Positions 15,351-23,730 of a stretch of 64,000 nt of DNA are shown here, piece after piece. The stretch covers positions 1,426,001 through 1,490,000 of the forward strand of contig NZ_CP084463.1 of assembly GCF_020405185.1 (NCBI RefSeq), given 5' to 3'. The notes beneath the pieces were generated by a model. The model was not told the origin of the DNA. It was given only the letters and a program-made list of their open reading frames with translations, and ran no database searches. Within the stretch, counting starts at the first letter, position 1; each line of letters begins with the position of its first letter. This DNA is from Halomicrobium salinisoli (lineage in GTDB: Archaea; Halobacteriota; Halobacteria; Halobacteriales; Haloarculaceae). Made by a program: the position numbers and the translations under genes.

Positions 15351-16703
15351 TCAGGCCGCGTCGTCGACGGCCCGCTCGATGGCGTCGACGACCGTCTCCA
15401 CGAGCGCGTCGACGTCCTCGCTCTCGGCGTAGGCGCGGACGTACGGCTCGGTCCCCGAGGGCCGGACCAGCGTCCAGGAGCCGTCCGGTAGCTCCAGCCG
15501 GACGCCGTACTCCGTGTCGACGCCGGCCTCGGGGAACCGCTCGGGCAGGTCCGTCTCCAGTCGCTCCATGACTGCCGGCTTGGCCGCGTCCGGACAGTCG
15601 ACGCTGACCTTCCGGTAGGGGCGCTCCGTGACGGGGTCGCGCAGCGGATCGAGGCCGTGCTCGGCGACGAGTGCGGTCAGGACGGCGGCGCTGGCGACGC
15701 CGTCGATCCAGCCGCCGAAGGCCGGGTGGACGTGCTTCCAGGGCTCGGCGGCGAAGACGACCTCCGTCTCCGGACCGCCCTCAGCGCGGGCGCTGGCGAT
15801 GCCCTCGTGGAGCGCTCCGAGGCGGACCCGCTCGACGCGGCCGCCGGCCGCGCGGACGCACTCGTCGATCCGAGCGGAGGCGTTGGGCGTCGTCACGACG
15901 ACGGGGTCGCCGGCCGCCGAGGCGCGCGTGTACGCCTCCGCCAGGATCGCGACGACGGTGTCCTCATGGACGACCTCGCCGTCGCCGTCGAGGACGACGA
16001 TCCGGTCGGCGTCGCCGTCGTGGCCGATGCCCAGGTCCGCCTCGGAGCGGGCGACGAACGCCCGCAGCGCCGACAGCGTCTCCGGCGTGGGCTTGCTCTC
16101 TCGGGCGGGGAAGCGGCCGTCGACATTGGCCTCGAGCGCCTGGACGTGGGCGCCCATCCGGCCGAGCACCTGTGGCGTCGCGACGCCGGCCATGCCGTTA
16201 CCGCAGTCGACCGCGGCGGTGAGGTCCGTCGGCGAACCGCCCCACTCCGCGGCGTAGTCGACGACCGCCTCGCGGTAGGCGGGCAGGGGTGACTCGGTTC
16301 GTTCGCCGCCCCACTCGTCCCACGCCGCCGCCTCGTCGTCCTCCACCGCGGCCTCGACGCGGCGCTCGGCCTCGCGGTCGTACTCGGTGCCGTCCGCGAA
16401 GAGCTTGATCCCGTTGTCCTCCGGCGGGTTGTGGCTGGCCGTGATCATGACGCCGCGGCGACCGCGGGAGGCGAAGGCCAGCGCCGGCGTCGGCACCCGA
16501 CCGACGTCGACGACTCTGGCCCCGCCGCTCTGGAGGCCCGCGGCGACCGCCGACCGCAGCGCTGGGGTGGACTGTCGCCCGTCGCCCCCGACGACGAACT
16601 CGTCCCCGTCGCTCGCGACCGCCCGTCCGACGCGGAGCGCGAGGTCCGGCGTCACCTCGCTGCCGACGTCACCGCGGATACCGGCGGTCCCGAACAGGTC
16701 CAT
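15351..16703 (-). CDS. glmM: Phosphohexomutase (phosphoglucosamine/phosphomannomutase family)
   Basis: 450 residues covering all four domains of the alpha-D-phosphohexomutase family. N-terminal FGTAGIRG; phosphoserine loop TASHNPPEDNG with the catalytic Ser at about 90; Mg loop HDGDADR; sugar-binding segment; and the phosphate-binding RPSGTEPYVR near the end. It interconverts hexose 6- and 1-phosphates for nucleotide sugars. FGTAGIRG-type starts and this length are common in archaeal GlmM-like enzymes. Specificity (GlcN, Man or Glc) is not certain, so the symbol is provisional. It could feed the N-glycosylation genes. Confidence 0.8.
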   Translation of the reverse strand: MDLFGTAGIRGDVGSEVTPDLALRVGRAVASDGDEFVVGGDGRQSTPALRSAVAAGLQSGGARVVDVGRVPTPALAFASRGRRGVMITASHNPPEDNGIKLFADGTEYDREAERRVEAAVEDDEAAAWDEWGGERTESPLPAYREAVVDYAAEWGGSPTDLTAAVDCGNGMAGVATPQVLGRMGAHVQALEANVDGRFPARESKPTPETLSALRAFVARSEADLGIGHDGDADRIVVLDGDGEVVHEDTVVAILAEAYTRASAAGDPVVVTTPNASARIDECVRAAGGRVERVRLGALHEGIASARAEGGPETEVVFAAEPWKHVHPAFGGWIDGVASAAVLTALVAEHGLDPLRDPVTERPYRKVSVDCPDAAKPAVMERLETDLPERFPEAGVDTEYGVRLELPDGSWTLVRPSGTEPYVRAYAESEDVDALVETVVDAIERAVDDAA

Positions 16704-16819
16704 ACCGGTAGGTACGCTGGCGGGAACTTGTGAATGGCGGTCGAGAGCGCGTCAGTCGACGGGAGCGTGTCAGTCGACGAGAGGGAAGAACGGCGGCGAC
16801 GGTCGCCGGCGGCGGGCGC

Positions 16820-17530
16820 TTACAGCAGTTCCTCGAACTCGTAGCCGTCGATGTCGACGCCGTCGGCGGTGACCTCGGCGAGGTAGATGCCGTTGCCGGA
16901 GCCGGTGTCGCGCTCGGCGGCGGCGTTGATGGCGGCGGCGGCCACCTCGCGGGCCTCCTCGTTGGACATGTCCTCCTCCCAGCGGTCCTCGAGGGTCCCG
17001 TAGGCGACGGTCAGGCCGGAGCCGGTGACGGTGTACTCGTCCTCCATGACGCCGCCGGCGGGGTCGATGCTGTAGACGTGGTGGCCCTCGTCGTCGACGC
17101 CGCCGAGGATGGGGTTGATGGCGAAGAACGGACCGCCGCGGGCGAAGTTGCCCGCCAGCGTCGCCAGCGCCTCGATGTCCATGTCCTCGCCGCGGCGGGC
17201 CTCGTAGAGGTCGGCCTCGGCCCGCAGCGTCCGGATGAACGACTGCGCGCCGCCGACGCTGCCGACCAGCGTCAGCGCCGCCGTCGGGTGGATCTGCTCG
17301 ACCTTCTGGACGTTCTTGTTGGAGACGAAGCGGCCGCCCAGCGAGGCGCGCTGGTCGGTCGCGACGACGACGCCCTCGGACGTCGTCAGCCCGATCGTCG
17401 TCGTTCCCGTCTTGTTGACGGCGTCCTCGTCGCGGTCGGCCTCCGGTAGCGTCCCCAGTTCCGGATCGTAGGGGTCGCGCGGCCCGTCGTGGAGAGGCGG
17501 CTCGGAGAGGTCGTCGAGTGGGTCCTGCAT
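16820..17530 (-). CDS. psmB: Proteasome beta subunit
   Basis: 236 residues. KTGTTTIGL at residues 40-48 holds the autocleavage site: cutting after Gly42 exposes Thr43 as the N-terminal nucleophile and removes a 42-residue acidic propeptide. Other family residues are ATDQRASLGGRFVSNKNVQKVEQI (catalytic-site Asp and Lys), GSVGGAQ, SIDPAGGVMEDEYTVTGSG and the C-terminal SGNGIYLAEV. Together with the alpha subunit (not in this window) it forms the 20S protease. Monocistronic here. Confidence 0.96.
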   Translation of the reverse strand: MQDPLDDLSEPPLHDGPRDPYDPELGTLPEADRDEDAVNKTGTTTIGLTTSEGVVVATDQRASLGGRFVSNKNVQKVEQIHPTAALTLVGSVGGAQSFIRTLRAEADLYEARRGEDMDIEALATLAGNFARGGPFFAINPILGGVDDEGHHVYSIDPAGGVMEDEYTVTGSGLTVAYGTLEDRWEEDMSNEEAREVAAAAINAAAERDTGSGNGIYLAEVTADGVDIDGYEFEELL

Positions 17531-17629
17531 TACCCTCGGCTATCAGTCCTGCGCTGATAAAAGCATCTCCTCGGTGGCCGGTTGACGGCGATGCGGGGAC
17601 CGCACGGCGGCGTGCGGTCGGGCAGAGGA

Positions 17630-17803
17630 TCAGGCCGGCTGGACGCTCTCGTGGGCCGCCTCGAGGCGACGCACCACGCGGTGCATCGGCACGGAGAGGC
17701 CGAGCCGTCGCGCCAGGAGCGCGACGGGGAGTAGCAGGATGCCGGCGAGTACGCTCAGCTGGTACAGGGCGAACACGACCCCGGAGTACAGTTGGGATTC
17801 CAT
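17630..17803 (-). CDS. Small single-helix membrane protein
   Basis: 57 residues: MESQLYSGVVFALYQLSV, a hydrophobic helix (LAGILLLPVALLARRL), then a short basic-amphipathic tail (MHRVVRRLEAAHES). Start choice: a GTG at 17815 and an ATG at 17803 are in frame. A strong TATA (TTTATATAG on the minus strand, 17834-17842) lies 23 and 35 bases away respectively, so the ATG with a short leader is preferred. Conserved small proteins of this look occur in haloarchaea, but I cannot name a family with certainty. Function unknown. Confidence 0.6.
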   Translation of the reverse strand: MESQLYSGVVFALYQLSVLAGILLLPVALLARRLGLSVPMHRVVRRLEAAHESVQPA

Positions 17804-18088
17804 CGTCCCTCGCACACGTCTCGGTGGTTAGCCCTATATAAACGTTCGGGTCGGGGTCGCGACGTGCTGGCGCCCGAATCCCCTCCGAGAGGGCGTCTAT
17901 CGCGCGATCTCTCTCCTGGCGGCGCGATCGCCTGTCGGCCGGACTCCGGCGGCGCGTACCGGGTAACGGAACCGGCGCTGATGGTTCCGGTTCGCATAAC
18001 TTATGGAGATATTCGGCGTCACGTCCGCGGCCCCGACTGTCGACCGAGAATCAAAACGTACGAGTAGCCAGCCTGTGCACCTACGCCC

Positions 18089-18460
18089 ATGAACTACCTC
18101 GTGGCGATGGAAGCAGCCTGGCTGGTGCGGGACGTCGAAGACATCGACGACGCGATCGGCGTCGCGGTGAGCGAAGCGGGCAAGCGGCTCAACGAGTCCG
18201 AGATGGACTACGTCGAGGTCGAGGTCGGCGCCACCGGGTGCCCCGCCTGCGGCGAGCCCTTCGACTCCGCGTTCATCGCCGCCGACACCGCCCTCGTCGG
18301 CCTCGTCCTGGAGATGAAGGTGTTCAACGCCGAGTCGATCGAACACGCCCAGCGCATCGCCAAGAGCGAGATCGGCAGCGCCCTCCGGGACGTCCCGCTG
18401 AAGGTCGTCGACACCGTCGAGTTCGAGGGCGAGGAGGTCGACGGCGAGGCCGAGGCCTGA
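18089..18460 (+). CDS. UPF0212 / DUF555 family protein
   Basis: 123 residues matching the archaeal UPF0212 (DUF555) family: start [26 protein letters not shown], then [29 protein letters not shown] and [13 protein letters not shown]. The single CPACG pair looks like half of a zinc site and could bind metal as a dimer. [16 protein letters not shown] near the end is family-typical. The family is nearly universal in euryarchaea and uncharacterised. The 270 bases upstream show no other gene. Function unknown. Confidence 0.88.
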   Translation: MNYLVAMEAAWLVRDVEDIDDAIGVAVSEAGKRLNESEMDYVEVEVGATGCPACGEPFDSAFIAADTALVGLVLEMKVFNAESIEHAQRIAKSEIGSALRDVPLKVVDTVEFEGEEVDGEAEA

Positions 18461-18514
18461 CGCGTCGCGCCCGTCGCGAACGGTGACCGCGGCCGACCGC
18501 AGCGGCGGTCGGTG

Positions 18515-18528
18515 CCTTTTTGTATAAC
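18515..18528 (+). promoter_or_regulatory. T-run terminator and TATA box between DUF555 and HTH-CBS genes
   Basis: CCTTTTTG is a possible T-rich terminator for the upstream gene. It runs directly into TGTATAAC (18521-18528), centred about 22 bases before the ATG at 18546 and probably its TATA box. The two signals overlap. Confidence 0.45.
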
Positions 18529-18545
18529 CTTGGGTAATCACGGGC

Positions 18546-19088
18546 ATGGACCTCCCGACGCCCGAGGACCTGCGGGAGCGCCGGACCGAACTGGGGCTCA
18601 CGCAGAGCGAACTCGCCGAGCGGGCCGACGTCTCACAGCCGCTGATCGCCCGCATCGAGGGCGGCGACGTCGACCCCCGGCTGTCGACGCTGCGGCGCAT
18701 CGTCGAGGCCCTGGAGGAGGCCGAGGGCGGCATCCTCCGGGCGCGCGACCTCATGAACTCGCCCGTCGTCAGCGTCGCGCCCGACGATTCGGTCAGCCAG
18801 ACGAAGGCGCTCATGGACGAGAAGGGCTACTCGCAGGTGCCGGTCGTCCGCGACGGCACGCCCCAGGGGCTGATCGGCAACTCCGACATCCGCCAGCGCA
18901 CCGAGGAGAACGTCGGCGAACTGCCCGTGGCCGACGTGATGAACGAGTCGATCGCCATCGTCGAACCGGACGCGACGATCGACGAGATCGACGCCTACCT
19001 CAACCACAACGCCGCCGTGCTCGTCGTCGAGAACGGCGAGACGGCCGGCATCATCACCGAGGCCGACATCGCCGCGCACGTCAGCTGA
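18546..19088 (+). CDS. XRE-type HTH regulator with two CBS domains
   Basis: 180 residues (COG3620 type). Residues ~7-58 are a Cro/CI helix-turn-helix (LRERRTELGLTQSELAERADVSQPLIARIEGG). A tandem CBS (Bateman) module spans ~64-180: CBS1 (ARDLMNSPVVSVAPDDSVSQ), then CBS2 (VADVMNESIAIVEPDATIDE, ending ETAGIITEADIAAHV). CBS pairs bind adenosine-type nucleotides, so this is probably a nucleotide-responsive repressor. It converges on the duplicated purM tail, whose stop is 19 bases from its own. Purine genes such as purM could be targets; that is inference from position only. Confidence 0.85.
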   Translation: MDLPTPEDLRERRTELGLTQSELAERADVSQPLIARIEGGDVDPRLSTLRRIVEALEEAEGGILRARDLMNSPVVSVAPDDSVSQTKALMDEKGYSQVPVVRDGTPQGLIGNSDIRQRTEENVGELPVADVMNESIAIVEPDATIDEIDAYLNHNAAVLVVENGETAGIITEADIAAHVS

Positions 19089-19106
19089 CCGGAGCAAGCG
19101 CCGCTC

Positions 19107-19242
19107 TCAGGCCAGTTCCAGCCCGCGGACCGCGACGCACTTTTCACCTTCTTCGACGCGGCCGATCACGCGACCGTCGGTGGCCTCCGCGACCGCCTCC
19201 GCGTCGGACTCGGGCAGCGCCGCGACGAACCCGGTCCCGCAT
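19107..19242 (-). pseudogene. Displaced duplicate of the purM 3' end
   Basis: On the minus strand this repeats the last ~44 codons of purM in frame, from GTGFVAALPESDAEAVAEA to CVAVRGLELA and its own TGA at 19107-19109. It differs from the intact purM end by only a few changes (Glu to Lys, last residue Gln to Ala, some silent). Similarity stops abruptly at about 19236-19242, where CCACCTTTTT of element copy C begins. It has no start of its own. This is the same arrangement as at gyrA. Confidence 0.92.
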
Positions 19243-19345
19243 CCACCTTTTTACTGCGGGGGGTTTCCTCGCTCGCTTCGTTCGCTGCGGGAACCCCCTT
19301 GTAAAAACGTGGGCGAAAAAGGCGCTCCTCGCTTCGCTCGGAGCG
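19243..19345 (+). repeat. Modular hairpin element, copy C (downstream of purM)
   Basis: CCACCTTTTT (19243-19252), a long stem with arms GGGGGTTTCC and GGGAACCCCC, then the core variant GTAAAAACGTGGGCGAAAAA (19301-19320), and a stem CGCTCC/GGAGCG with loop TCGCTTCGCTC that abuts the purM stop. It lacks the GTGAACC box and third stem of copies A and B, so it is a short form. It lies between the intact purM end and a second copy of that end, in the same orientation relative to the gene as copy A to gyrA. Confidence 0.85.
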
Positions 19346-20326
19346 TTACTGTAACTCGAGACCGCGAACCGCGACGCACTCCTCGCCTTCTTCGACGCGG
19401 CCGATCACGCGACCGTCGGTGGCCTCCGCGACCGCCTCCGCGTCGGACTCGGGCAGCGCCGCGACGAACCCGGTACCCATGTTGAACGTCCGGTGCATCT
19501 CCTCGTCGTCGACGTCGCCTTCCTCCCGAACGAACTCGAAGACCGGCTGGGCGTCGAAGGGGTCCTCGATCTCGTAGCGGTGGGCGCCCATCCGCGTGAG
19601 GTTCGTCCAGCCGCCGCCGGTGACGTGGGCGGCGGCGTGGGTTTCGTTCTCCCGGAGCGGTCCGAGGACGTCGCTGTAGATGCGCGTCGGCGTCAGCAGT
19701 TCCTCCGCGATGGTCCGATCTTCGCCGTGGGGGAACGGGTCAGTGTACTCGTGGTCGCGCGTGACTGCCTCCCGGGCGAGCGTGAGCCCGTTGGAGTGGA
19801 TGCCGGAGGAGGGCCACCCGACGACGGCGTCGCCGGGCTCGGCCTCGCCGGGGAAGACGCCGTCCTTCGGCGCGAGGCCGGCGCAGGTCCCGGCGATGTC
19901 CAGGCCCTTGATCACGTCGGGCATGACGGCCGTCTCGCCGCCGACCAGGGCGACGCCGGCGCGCTCCGCGCCCTCGCGGAGGCCCTCGCCGATCTGCTCG
20001 CTGGTCTCCTCGCTGGGTTCCTCGACTGCGAGGTAGTCGACGAAGGCGACGGGCTCGACGCCGGTCGCGATCAGGTCGTTGGCGTTCATCGCGATGCAGT
20101 CGATGCCGACCGTGGAGTAGTCGTCGACGGCCTCCGCGACCAGCAGCTTCGTCCCGACGCCGTCCGTCGCCAGCGCGAGGTACTGGTCGCCGATGTCGAC
20201 CAGGCCCGCGTAGTCGCCCTCGAACTCGCCTGCGGCGCCGATCAGCGCGGCGGTCGCGGCCTCGCTGGCGTCGATGTCGACGCCCGCCTCGGCGTAGGTC
20301 AGTCCGTCGTCGTCCTCGTCGGTCAT
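19346..20326 (-). CDS. purM: Phosphoribosylformylglycinamidine cyclo-ligase (AIR synthetase)
   Basis: 326 residues from the ATG at 20326; the longer frame to 20386 adds a basic, unconserved leader. It makes AIR from FGAM and ATP in purine synthesis. Family signatures: YAEAGVDIDA near the start, YLALATDGVGTKLL (ATP site), IDCIAMNANDLIATGVEPVAFVDYLA, GGETAVMPDVI, and MGTGFVAALPESDAEA near the end. The gene is complete, but its last ~130 bases are duplicated beyond element copy C. No other purine gene is adjacent. Confidence 0.95.
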   Translation of the reverse strand: MTDEDDDGLTYAEAGVDIDASEAATAALIGAAGEFEGDYAGLVDIGDQYLALATDGVGTKLLVAEAVDDYSTVGIDCIAMNANDLIATGVEPVAFVDYLAVEEPSEETSEQIGEGLREGAERAGVALVGGETAVMPDVIKGLDIAGTCAGLAPKDGVFPGEAEPGDAVVGWPSSGIHSNGLTLAREAVTRDHEYTDPFPHGEDRTIAEELLTPTRIYSDVLGPLRENETHAAAHVTGGGWTNLTRMGAHRYEIEDPFDAQPVFEFVREEGDVDDEEMHRTFNMGTGFVAALPESDAEAVAEATDGRVIGRVEEGEECVAVRGLELQ

Positions 20327-20386
20327 GTGTGAGCGGGCGCGTGCGGCGTGCAAAAGCCCACCGTTTAGCCGCCGGCGGACGGCCAC

Positions 20387-21016
20387 TCAGAGCCCGAAGA
20401 TGACCAGCAGGGCGAGCCCGATGGAGGGGACCGCGACCGCGGCGTAGACGACCTTGTTCCAGGCGAGGACCTTCTTCCCGTCGAGCGGGCCGAAGGGAAT
20501 CATGTTGAACCCGGCCAGCAGGAGGTTGAGCCACAGGCCGAGGTTGCCGACCCGCCCGAGGAGGTCGACGCCGGAGGACGCGCCGGCCACGAGCACGCCG
20601 AGGAAGACGGCCGCGAGGACGAGGTTCGTCACCGGACCTGCCACGGAGATGAGGCCGTTCTCCCTGGCGGTGATCCGGCCGCGGTGGTAGACGGCGCCGG
20701 GCGCGGCGAACAGGAAGCCGGCCAGTCCGCCGACGACGGCCAGGAACAGCATGTTGTAGTCCGCGCGGAACTCGGCGACCTGGCCGAACCTGATCGCTAC
20801 GACCTTGTGGGCCAGCTCGTGCAGGAGAAAGCCCACGCCGGCCGTCAGGAGGCTCAGCAGGAACGTCTCGCCGATGCTTGCGAGGTCGAGGGCTCCCGGC
20901 GACCCCGACAGGGCGCGGACCAGGCTCCGGTCGATGAAGACGGCGAACGCGAACCCAAGCGCGAGCCACGCGATCCCGAGGTCCCGGAGCTCCCGATCGC
21001 TGAACTGCACGTTCAC
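20387..21016 (-). CDS. Site-2-protease-type membrane metalloprotease
   Basis: 209 residues, about six hydrophobic segments. The zinc motif HELAHK (HExxH) lies in a helix at about residues 66-71, and the third-ligand motif NMIPFGPLDGKK is near 170-181, the S2P family signature (N/D-P-x-D-G). These proteases cut substrates inside the membrane, often to release regulators. The ATG overlaps the stop of the TraB-like gene by four bases, so the two membrane proteins are co-translated and may act together. Substrate unknown. Confidence 0.88.
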   Translation of the reverse strand: MNVQFSDRELRDLGIAWLALGFAFAVFIDRSLVRALSGSPGALDLASIGETFLLSLLTAGVGFLLHELAHKVVAIRFGQVAEFRADYNMLFLAVVGGLAGFLFAAPGAVYHRGRITARENGLISVAGPVTNLVLAAVFLGVLVAGASSGVDLLGRVGNLGLWLNLLLAGFNMIPFGPLDGKKVLAWNKVVYAAVAVPSIGLALLVIFGL

Positions 21017-22572
21017 GTCAGGACCCCCCAGAGCAGCTCCGCGCTGTTGCGGGCGCCCTGGAGCATCAGGCGGGTGATGCCCTCGATGCCGCCCACGTCG
21101 GCGGCCAGCGACGGCAGCACGATCGCGGCGAACAGCGCGCTGGCGATCATGCTCGCGATGTTGGTCATGGCCACCACGGCCATCAGTCGGAACAGCGGCA
21201 CCTCGCGCATGCGGGCGACGAGGTCGGCTATCGGGGCCTCCTCGTCCTCGAGGATCTCGTTGAGCGTCGAGATGTCGCCGACGTTCACGTTGAGGTATCG
21301 CAGCTCGACGTAGCCGGCGAACCAGCCCGGCGCCAGCAGCGGATTGACGCTGGTCAGCCAGGCCACGGCGCCGCCGACGCCGGCGCTGGTCCAGTGGCCC
21401 CCGGCGACCTTCGCGAACGCGAACGCGAAGACGCCGTTGACGAGGAACCAGGCGCCGAAGACGCGGATCAGCAGGCCGCTTGAGGCGCCCGGGACGCCCG
21501 TCGCGGCAGCCATCGCGAGCAGCAGGAAGAAGGCCAGAAAGCCCAGCGTGATGGCGTACCCGAAGAGCTTGTACAGCGAGAACCGCCCGCCGGACTCTTT
21601 GCCGATCAGCGACTCCTTGGGCGGGAGCCGCTCGGGGTGGGCGAGGTACTCCTCGATCCCCGCGCGGTGGCCGGCGCCGACGATGGCCACGACCTCGTGG
21701 CCGGCCTCACGCAGCGACACGAGTTCGTGGGCGATGTAGGCGTCGCGCTCGTCGATCAGCGCCTCGGCGCCGCCCGGGGAGAAGCGCCGGAACTCCTCCA
21801 TCATCGCCGTGACCACGTCCGCGTCCGTCAGGTCCGACATGTCGATCTCTTCGGCTTCCTCCTCGGGCGCGTAGCGGCGGATCAACAGGGCCAGGGGGAC
21901 GGCGAGCAGGATCGTCAGCGTACCGACGAGCAGCGCGCCGTCGGCGACCGCGACGCCGAGACCGCCGAGCAACCCGGTGCCGGGGACGGCTCCGCCCGAC
22001 CACGCGCCCGGCGAGAGCAGGATCGGTCCGGCGAAGGCCTCGATCATCGTGCCGGCGACGAGCGAGAACCCGAGGGCGAGCCCGGTCGCGACGGCCAGCG
22101 GGTCGCCCAGCCCGGCGAAGAGGCTCAGGAACATGGTGAACTTCTCCCGGAGGCTCAGCCGCGCCCAGAACCGCTGGACCGTCGTCTGGATGTCCCGGTC
22201 GACGAGCGCCACGCCGATGCCCAGCCCCTCGGCGGTCTCGACGGCCGCGAGCATGTCGGCGCCCGGCGTCACGTCGAAGCGCTCGCCGAGCCTGGTCTGG
22301 ACGTACGAGAGCATCCAGTAGGCCAGGAACTGAAAGACCGTGTTGCCGCGGAGCAGGTCGCCCGCGTCGAGGTCCTCCGGCGTCTCCCCCTTCATCTGCC
22401 GGTACCGGCCCTCGTCGAGTTCCACGGCGACGACGTCCGGGCGGCGCTCCTCGATGGTCCGCTCGACTTCCTCGACGCTGTCCTCCGAGACGTGTGCGGT
22501 GCCGACGACCGTGACGCTCCCCCCACCGTCGTCGGGAGGCGCGTCGGCCGGCTCGACGCGGTCGGTCATCAT
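21013..22572 (-). CDS. TraB-family (pheromone shutdown-like) membrane protein
   Basis: About 519 residues, starting at one of two adjacent ATGs (22572 or 22569). The N-terminal TraB/GumN-like domain has VTVVGTAHVSEDS and DVVAVELDEGRYR, with GAGHRAGIEEYL near residue 310. These conserved acidic/His positions suggest a metal-dependent hydrolase related to the TIKI/Tra family. Hydrophobic segments near residues 155-235 and six or so in the last 200 residues put it in the membrane. It forms an operon with the S2P protease that overlaps it, so a joint role in membrane proteolysis is plausible but unproven. Confidence 0.82.
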   Translation of the reverse strand: MMTDRVEPADAPPDDGGGSVTVVGTAHVSEDSVEEVERTIEERRPDVVAVELDEGRYRQMKGETPEDLDAGDLLRGNTVFQFLAYWMLSYVQTRLGERFDVTPGADMLAAVETAEGLGIGVALVDRDIQTTVQRFWARLSLREKFTMFLSLFAGLGDPLAVATGLALGFSLVAGTMIEAFAGPILLSPGAWSGGAVPGTGLLGGLGVAVADGALLVGTLTILLAVPLALLIRRYAPEEEAEEIDMSDLTDADVVTAMMEEFRRFSPGGAEALIDERDAYIAHELVSLREAGHEVVAIVGAGHRAGIEEYLAHPERLPPKESLIGKESGGRFSLYKLFGYAITLGFLAFFLLLAMAAATGVPGASSGLLIRVFGAWFLVNGVFAFAFAKVAGGHWTSAGVGGAVAWLTSVNPLLAPGWFAGYVELRYLNVNVGDISTLNEILEDEEAPIADLVARMREVPLFRLMAVVAMTNIASMIASALFAAIVLPSLAADVGGIEGITRLMLQGARNSAELLWGVLT

Positions 22573-22727
22573 GCTGGCTTCACGGCGGTGGTTGTTATGC
22601 GTGTCGTCACACTGTGCTAACGTATCACAATACGACGACACTTCGCGACCGCCGTCGCCGGACCCGCCGCCCCCACTCGCACTGCCGTTTCACCGTCGTG
22701 ATCGCCGAAATACGGCGTCGGACCCAC

Positions 22728-22741
22728 TTACCTACAGGTAA
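22728..22741 (+). promoter_or_regulatory. Palindrome upstream of padR (possible operator)
   Basis: TTACCTACAGGTAA has five-base inverted arms (TTACC/GGTAA) around TACA. It sits 52 bases before the PadR start, upstream of AT-rich promoter sequence. PadR proteins often control their own promoter, so an operator role is plausible. Confidence 0.4.
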
Positions 22742-22793
22742 CCCTCTTTCAAAAATCTCAGAAAACCTGATATGTACGTAGGCGAACCATCCG

Positions 22794-23078
22794 ATGGGAT
22801 CAATGCACGACCTGACTGGCTTCCAGCGGGACCTGCTGTACGTCATCGCGGGGCTGGACGAGCCCCACGGGCTGGCGATCAAGGAAGAGCTGGAGAAGTA
22901 CTACGAGAGCGAAGTGAACCACGGCCGGCTGTACCCGAACCTCGACACGCTCGTCGACAAGGGGATGGTCGAGAAGGGACAGCGGGACCGCCGGACCAAC
23001 ATCTACACCCTGACCCGCCGCGGCGAACGCGAGCTGAACGCCCGACAGGACTGGGAAGAGCAGTACGTCACCGCCTGA
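22794..23078 (+). CDS. PadR-family transcriptional regulator
   Basis: 94 residues (or 91 from the ATG at 22803). It is a stand-alone PadR winged helix: LTGFQRDLLYVIAGLDEPHGLAIKEELEKYY, then GRLYPNLDTLVDKGMVEKG as recognition helix and turn, and the wing RRTNIYTLTRRG. The C-terminal dimerisation helix is short (ERELNARQDWEEQYV). Such minimal PadR proteins are common in haloarchaea. A palindrome lies 52 bases upstream. Target and signal are unknown. Confidence 0.88.
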   Translation: MGSMHDLTGFQRDLLYVIAGLDEPHGLAIKEELEKYYESEVNHGRLYPNLDTLVDKGMVEKGQRDRRTNIYTLTRRGERELNARQDWEEQYVTA

Positions 23079-23198
23079 GACGGACGATCCGTCCGGCCAC
23101 GTCAGCCCCCTGGGGTGGGGGCACGCTCGATCGATAGACCGCTGACAGTCCGGGAACGTCCCGGTACACTCATTTTGCGCCCACGGCTAGCCGCCGCC

Positions 23199-23651
23199 AT
23201 GCCGACCGTGTTGGACACCCGTCTCGAGAACCGCTGGATGGTCGAGCCCAACCACGCCAACCACCTGGGGACGACCCACGGGGGGAACGTCCTCAAGTGG
23301 ATGGACGAGCTGGGGGCGCTGTCCGCGATGCGCTTCGCCGGCGAGCAGTGCGTCACGGCGCGGATGGATCAGGTCAACTTCAAACGCCCCATTCCGGTCG
23401 GCGACACGGCCGTCGTCGAGGCGTACGTCTACGACGCCGGCGAGTCCAGCGTCCGCGTCCGGCTGGTCGCCTACCGCGAGGACCCCGAGACCGGGGAGCG
23501 CGAGCGCACGACGGAGTCTCACTCCGTCTACGTCGCCGTCGACGAGGACCTCTCGCCGACGGCCGTCCCCGAACTGACCGTCGACTCCGAGCGCGGTCGC
23601 ACGCTCCGGGAGGCCGCTCTCTCGGACGCGCGGGCCGACGTCGAACTCTGA
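23199..23651 (+). CDS. Acyl-CoA thioesterase (hotdog fold)
   Basis: 150 residues from the ATG at 23199; an open frame upstream is basic and unconserved. Hotdog-fold signature: NHANHLGTTHGGNVLKWMDELGALSAMRFAG, with the Asn/Asp/Gly positions that bind and activate the thioester, then VTARMDQVNFKRPIPVGDTAVVEAYV. It hydrolyses acyl-CoA to free acid and CoA and belongs with the YciA/BFIT-like cytosolic thioesterases. The ending ALSDARADVEL is variable. No operon partners; chain length is unknown. Confidence 0.88.
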   Translation: MPTVLDTRLENRWMVEPNHANHLGTTHGGNVLKWMDELGALSAMRFAGEQCVTARMDQVNFKRPIPVGDTAVVEAYVYDAGESSVRVRLVAYREDPETGERERTTESHSVYVAVDEDLSPTAVPELTVDSERGRTLREAALSDARADVEL

Positions 23652-23730
23652 CGCTTCTCTCGGCCCCGCACCGCTCCGCTCTCCCGTCCGAAGGCCCGAC
23701 GCTTATCGCGGTCCGCCGCCAACCTCCGCT

